Shown here: one piece after another, positions 7,221-8,451 of the stretch | How the letters are laid out: each line of letters begins with the position of its first letter | How positions within the stretch are numbered: position 1 is the first letter of the stretch | Origin: Candidatus Sumerlaeota bacterium | GTDB lineage: Bacteria; UBP6; UBA1177 | Reading direction: 5' to 3' | DNA length: 8,451 nucleotides | NCBI GenBank assembly: GCA_007136595.1 | Contig: SLGQ01000086.1 | Span: forward strand, 1 to 8,451 | Notes under the pieces: model-generated | Databases searched by the model: none | Told to the model about the DNA's origin: nothing | The model's input: only the letters and a program-made list of their open reading frames with translations | Made by a program: the position numbers and the translations under genes

Positions 7221-8132
7221 ATGAAATCACTATTTACAATTATTTTTTCGTTTATTTTTGCATTTGTACTTGTTTCATGCGGAGATAAAGAAAAAACAGA
7301 AACAGAAGATAAAGATCCAGTAAGCGATGTTGATGAAGCTAATGACAATGATATAGAAGATGAAAAAATTGACGACGATACTGACAATGGTGAGACAGAA
7401 GATGAAGAAGAAGAAGAGCTTCTTTGCGAAGGGATCGATGTCAAAAGTGAAGAAGATATTGAGTCTATTAAAAAATGTGTTGAAATAACAGGCTCAGTAA
7501 TATTTGAAAGCACAGATTTTACTCAAATTGAGCTTCCCCTTCTTGAAAAGGTCAAGGGCAGTCTTGTTTTCGGTTCGTACTGGGACAAAGTTGCCGATAA
7601 AATGGTTGGAGAGGGAAACCCTTCTTTAGAAAGTATATCTCTTCCTGAACTTAAAGAAGTAACGGGTGATTTTTCAGTTTATAATAATCCTGCAGTTACT
7701 GTTTTTTCAGCTCCGGAACTAGTTTCAGTAGATGAATTCTGGGTGGAAAACAATGCCCTGCTTGAATCTTTTGATGCAGGTAAACTTGAAAATGTAACAG
7801 GAGACCTTGGAATATGGGACAATGCTTCAATTACTGAAATAGAAACCTCTTCTCTTGCCGGTGTTGACGGGTTTTTGTGGGTTAGAAGAAATGCCATGCT
7901 TGAAAAATTGTCTATGGATTCTCTTGTATCTGTGGGGGTTGATTTCAAAATAACAAGTCACGATACCCTTAATACAATAGAATTCAGTGAACTTGGAAAA
8001 ATAGGGAAAGATTTCTATGTCAGAAAAAATTCTAAACTTCCTACATCCATGGTTGAAGCATTAAAAGATCAGGTAGAAGCAAAAGATGGGATCGGCGGAT
8101 CAGTTATGATAACTGATAATCTTGAAGATTGA
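7221..8132 (+). CDS. Acidic-tether lipoprotein with L-domain-like solenoid repeats
   Basis: Predicted 303-residue surface lipoprotein, probably a binding or structural protein; no enzymatic motif is seen. Residues 1-19 are a strong signal peptide with canonical lipobox LVSC and lipidated Cys20. Gly and Asp follow the Cys, so there is no Asp at +2 that would retain it in the inner membrane of a typical Lol system. Residues 22-66 form a tether with 26 Asp/Glu in 45 residues, ending in a run of five Glu. Cys69 and Cys86 flank a short cap just before the repeats and may form a disulfide. From about 106 to 277 come seven repeats, mostly 22-23 residues, with the pattern P-x-L-x-x-V-x-G-x-L-x-V-x-x-N-x-x-L-x-x-I, as in receptor L-domain or leucine-rich beta-solenoids. 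The first repeat has an insert of about 12 residues. A short cap (278-303) closes the protein. The gene lies 46 bases after ppdK and converges with another repeat-protein gene. Confidence 0.85.
   Translation: MKSLFTIIFSFIFAFVLVSCGDKEKTETEDKDPVSDVDEANDNDIEDEKIDDDTDNGETEDEEEEELLCEGIDVKSEEDIESIKKCVEITGSVIFESTDFTQIELPLLEKVKGSLVFGSYWDKVADKMVGEGNPSLESISLPELKEVTGDFSVYNNPAVTVFSAPELVSVDEFWVENNALLESFDAGKLENVTGDLGIWDNASITEIETSSLAGVDGFLWVRRNAMLEKLSMDSLVSVGVDFKITSHDTLNTIEFSELGKIGKDFYVRKNSKLPTSMVEALKDQVEAKDGIGGSVMITDNLED
7536..8051 (+). repeat. Coding repeats: seven 22-23-residue solenoid units (first one with an insert)
   Basis: Protein-level units begin at residues 106, 142, 165, 187, 210, 233 and 256 of the lipoprotein at 7221. 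Their lengths are 36, 23, 22, 23, 23, 23 and 22. Each shows L at unit position 3, V/I at 6, a hydrophobic pair around 10-12, usually N near 14-15 (S/H in unit 6), and a second hydrophobic stretch near 18-21. The DNA copies have diverged, so this is an old duplication rather than a recent tandem expansion. Confidence 0.75.
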
Positions 8133-8175
8133 GATCGTTAATATTTTTGGTGTATTATAAATCTTTTTTTCATGG

Positions 8176-8193
8176 GCAGACAAATGGGTCTGC
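8176..8193. other. Hairpin between convergent genes, possible shared 3' end structure
   Basis: GCAGAC (8176-8181) and GTCTGC (8188-8193) form a perfect 6-bp stem with a 6-base loop. On the + strand seven T residues (8164-8170) come before the stem and none follow it. On the - strand the stem is followed by A residues. It is therefore not a textbook intrinsic terminator in either direction. Its place between convergent stop codons (8132 and 8201) still makes a role in mRNA end formation plausible. Confidence 0.4.
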
Positions 8194-8200
8194 TACATAA

Positions 8201-8451
8201 TCACCTGCAGTTATTCTGCTCCCGACCGGTATCCATCTCAACACCTCTTTCTATCAATTCCCATATGACTGTAAAATCACTTATACAATTGTTTCCTATA
8301 CTCAACCTTTCAAGGTTAACAAGGTTAAGTAATACGGGGAGGGTTTCGTTGGTGAGGTAGTTGTTGATAATGCTTAAAGATTTCAATTCTGTCAGGTTTG
8401 CAACTTCTTCCATTGAGTCGAGTTGGTTGGTATCGATAGATAGCCTTTCAA
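8201..8451 (-). CDS. Leucine-rich-repeat protein, C-terminal part only (gene runs off the right edge)
   Basis: The last 82 residues of a larger protein on the - strand, stopping with TGA at 8203-8201. The frame stays open upstream of the ATG at 8413 to the window edge, and those extra codons encode more repeat (LERLSIDTNQL), so that ATG is internal and the true start lies beyond 8451. Three repeats are visible, with LxxLSI cores spaced 22 and 24 residues apart and Asn at the LRR ladder position (TN, NN, NN), as in internalin/SDS22-type LRRs. The tail is a probable C-terminal cap: WELIERGVEMD followed by a Cys two residues from the end. That Cys could pair with the Cys in GNNCISDF, which would suit an exported protein. 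The signal peptide, full length and partner are outside the window. The protein is probably a ligand- or protein-binding surface protein; function is unknown. Confidence 0.82.
   Translation of the reverse strand, partial: ERLSIDTNQLDSMEEVANLTELKSLSIINNYLTNETLPVLLNLVNLERLSIGNNCISDFTVIWELIERGVEMDTGREQNNCR

Noticed and set aside
7178..7513. 111-codon Ser-rich open frame on the - strand over the acidic tether
   Set aside because: The Ser runs are simply the reverse reading of the GAA/GAT-rich tether codons of the lipoprotein at 7221.
8172..8360. 62-codon + strand open frame after the solenoid lipoprotein
   Set aside because: It runs antisense to the LRR gene, begins inside the hairpin region and has no plausible ribosome site.

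Overview
The window comes from a bacterial chromosome of modest G+C (roughly 40 % by eye) and holds six genes. Five are complete on the + strand; the sixth lies on the - strand and is cut by the right edge. The organism cannot be named from this stretch. Clues are the two-subunit glycyl-tRNA synthetase, a long pyruvate phosphate dikinase, and lipoproteins that carry a very acidic Asp/Glu-rich tether directly after the lipidated cysteine. The tether style recalls uncultured diderm lineages, such as low-GC deltaproteobacterial or myxococcal-type genomes, but that is recollection and weak evidence.

Layout. Positions 45-1247 encode an acidic-tethered lipoprotein with an alpha/beta-hydrolase (esterase-like) domain. 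A gap of 182 bases follows, ending in a good sigma70-type promoter (TTGACT, 16 bases, TGA-TATAGT) just ahead of glyQ. Then comes a tight housekeeping block: glyQ (1430-2299), glyS (2296-4353, overlapping glyQ by four bases) and ppdK (4370-7174, 16 bases after glyS). After another 46 bases a second acidic-tethered lipoprotein (7221-8132) carries a solenoid of about 23-residue repeats resembling the receptor L-domain/leucine-rich type. Facing it, a partial - strand gene (8201-8451) encodes the C-terminal end of a true leucine-rich-repeat protein. The 68 bases between these convergent genes contain a 6-bp hairpin.

How the genes fit together. GlyQ and GlyS form the alpha2beta2 glycyl-tRNA synthetase, whose reaction releases AMP and PPi. 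PPDK interconverts PEP + AMP + PPi and pyruvate + ATP + Pi, so the third gene of the operon can consume both by-products of the first two. That coupling is an inference from gene order. The flanking genes look like exported surface proteins (one enzyme, two solenoid binding proteins) with no evident tie to the central operon. I see no mobile element, CRISPR array, tRNA, rRNA or riboswitch, and no convincing new multi-gene system. The most unusual material is the acidic-tether lipoproteins and the neighbouring solenoid genes.
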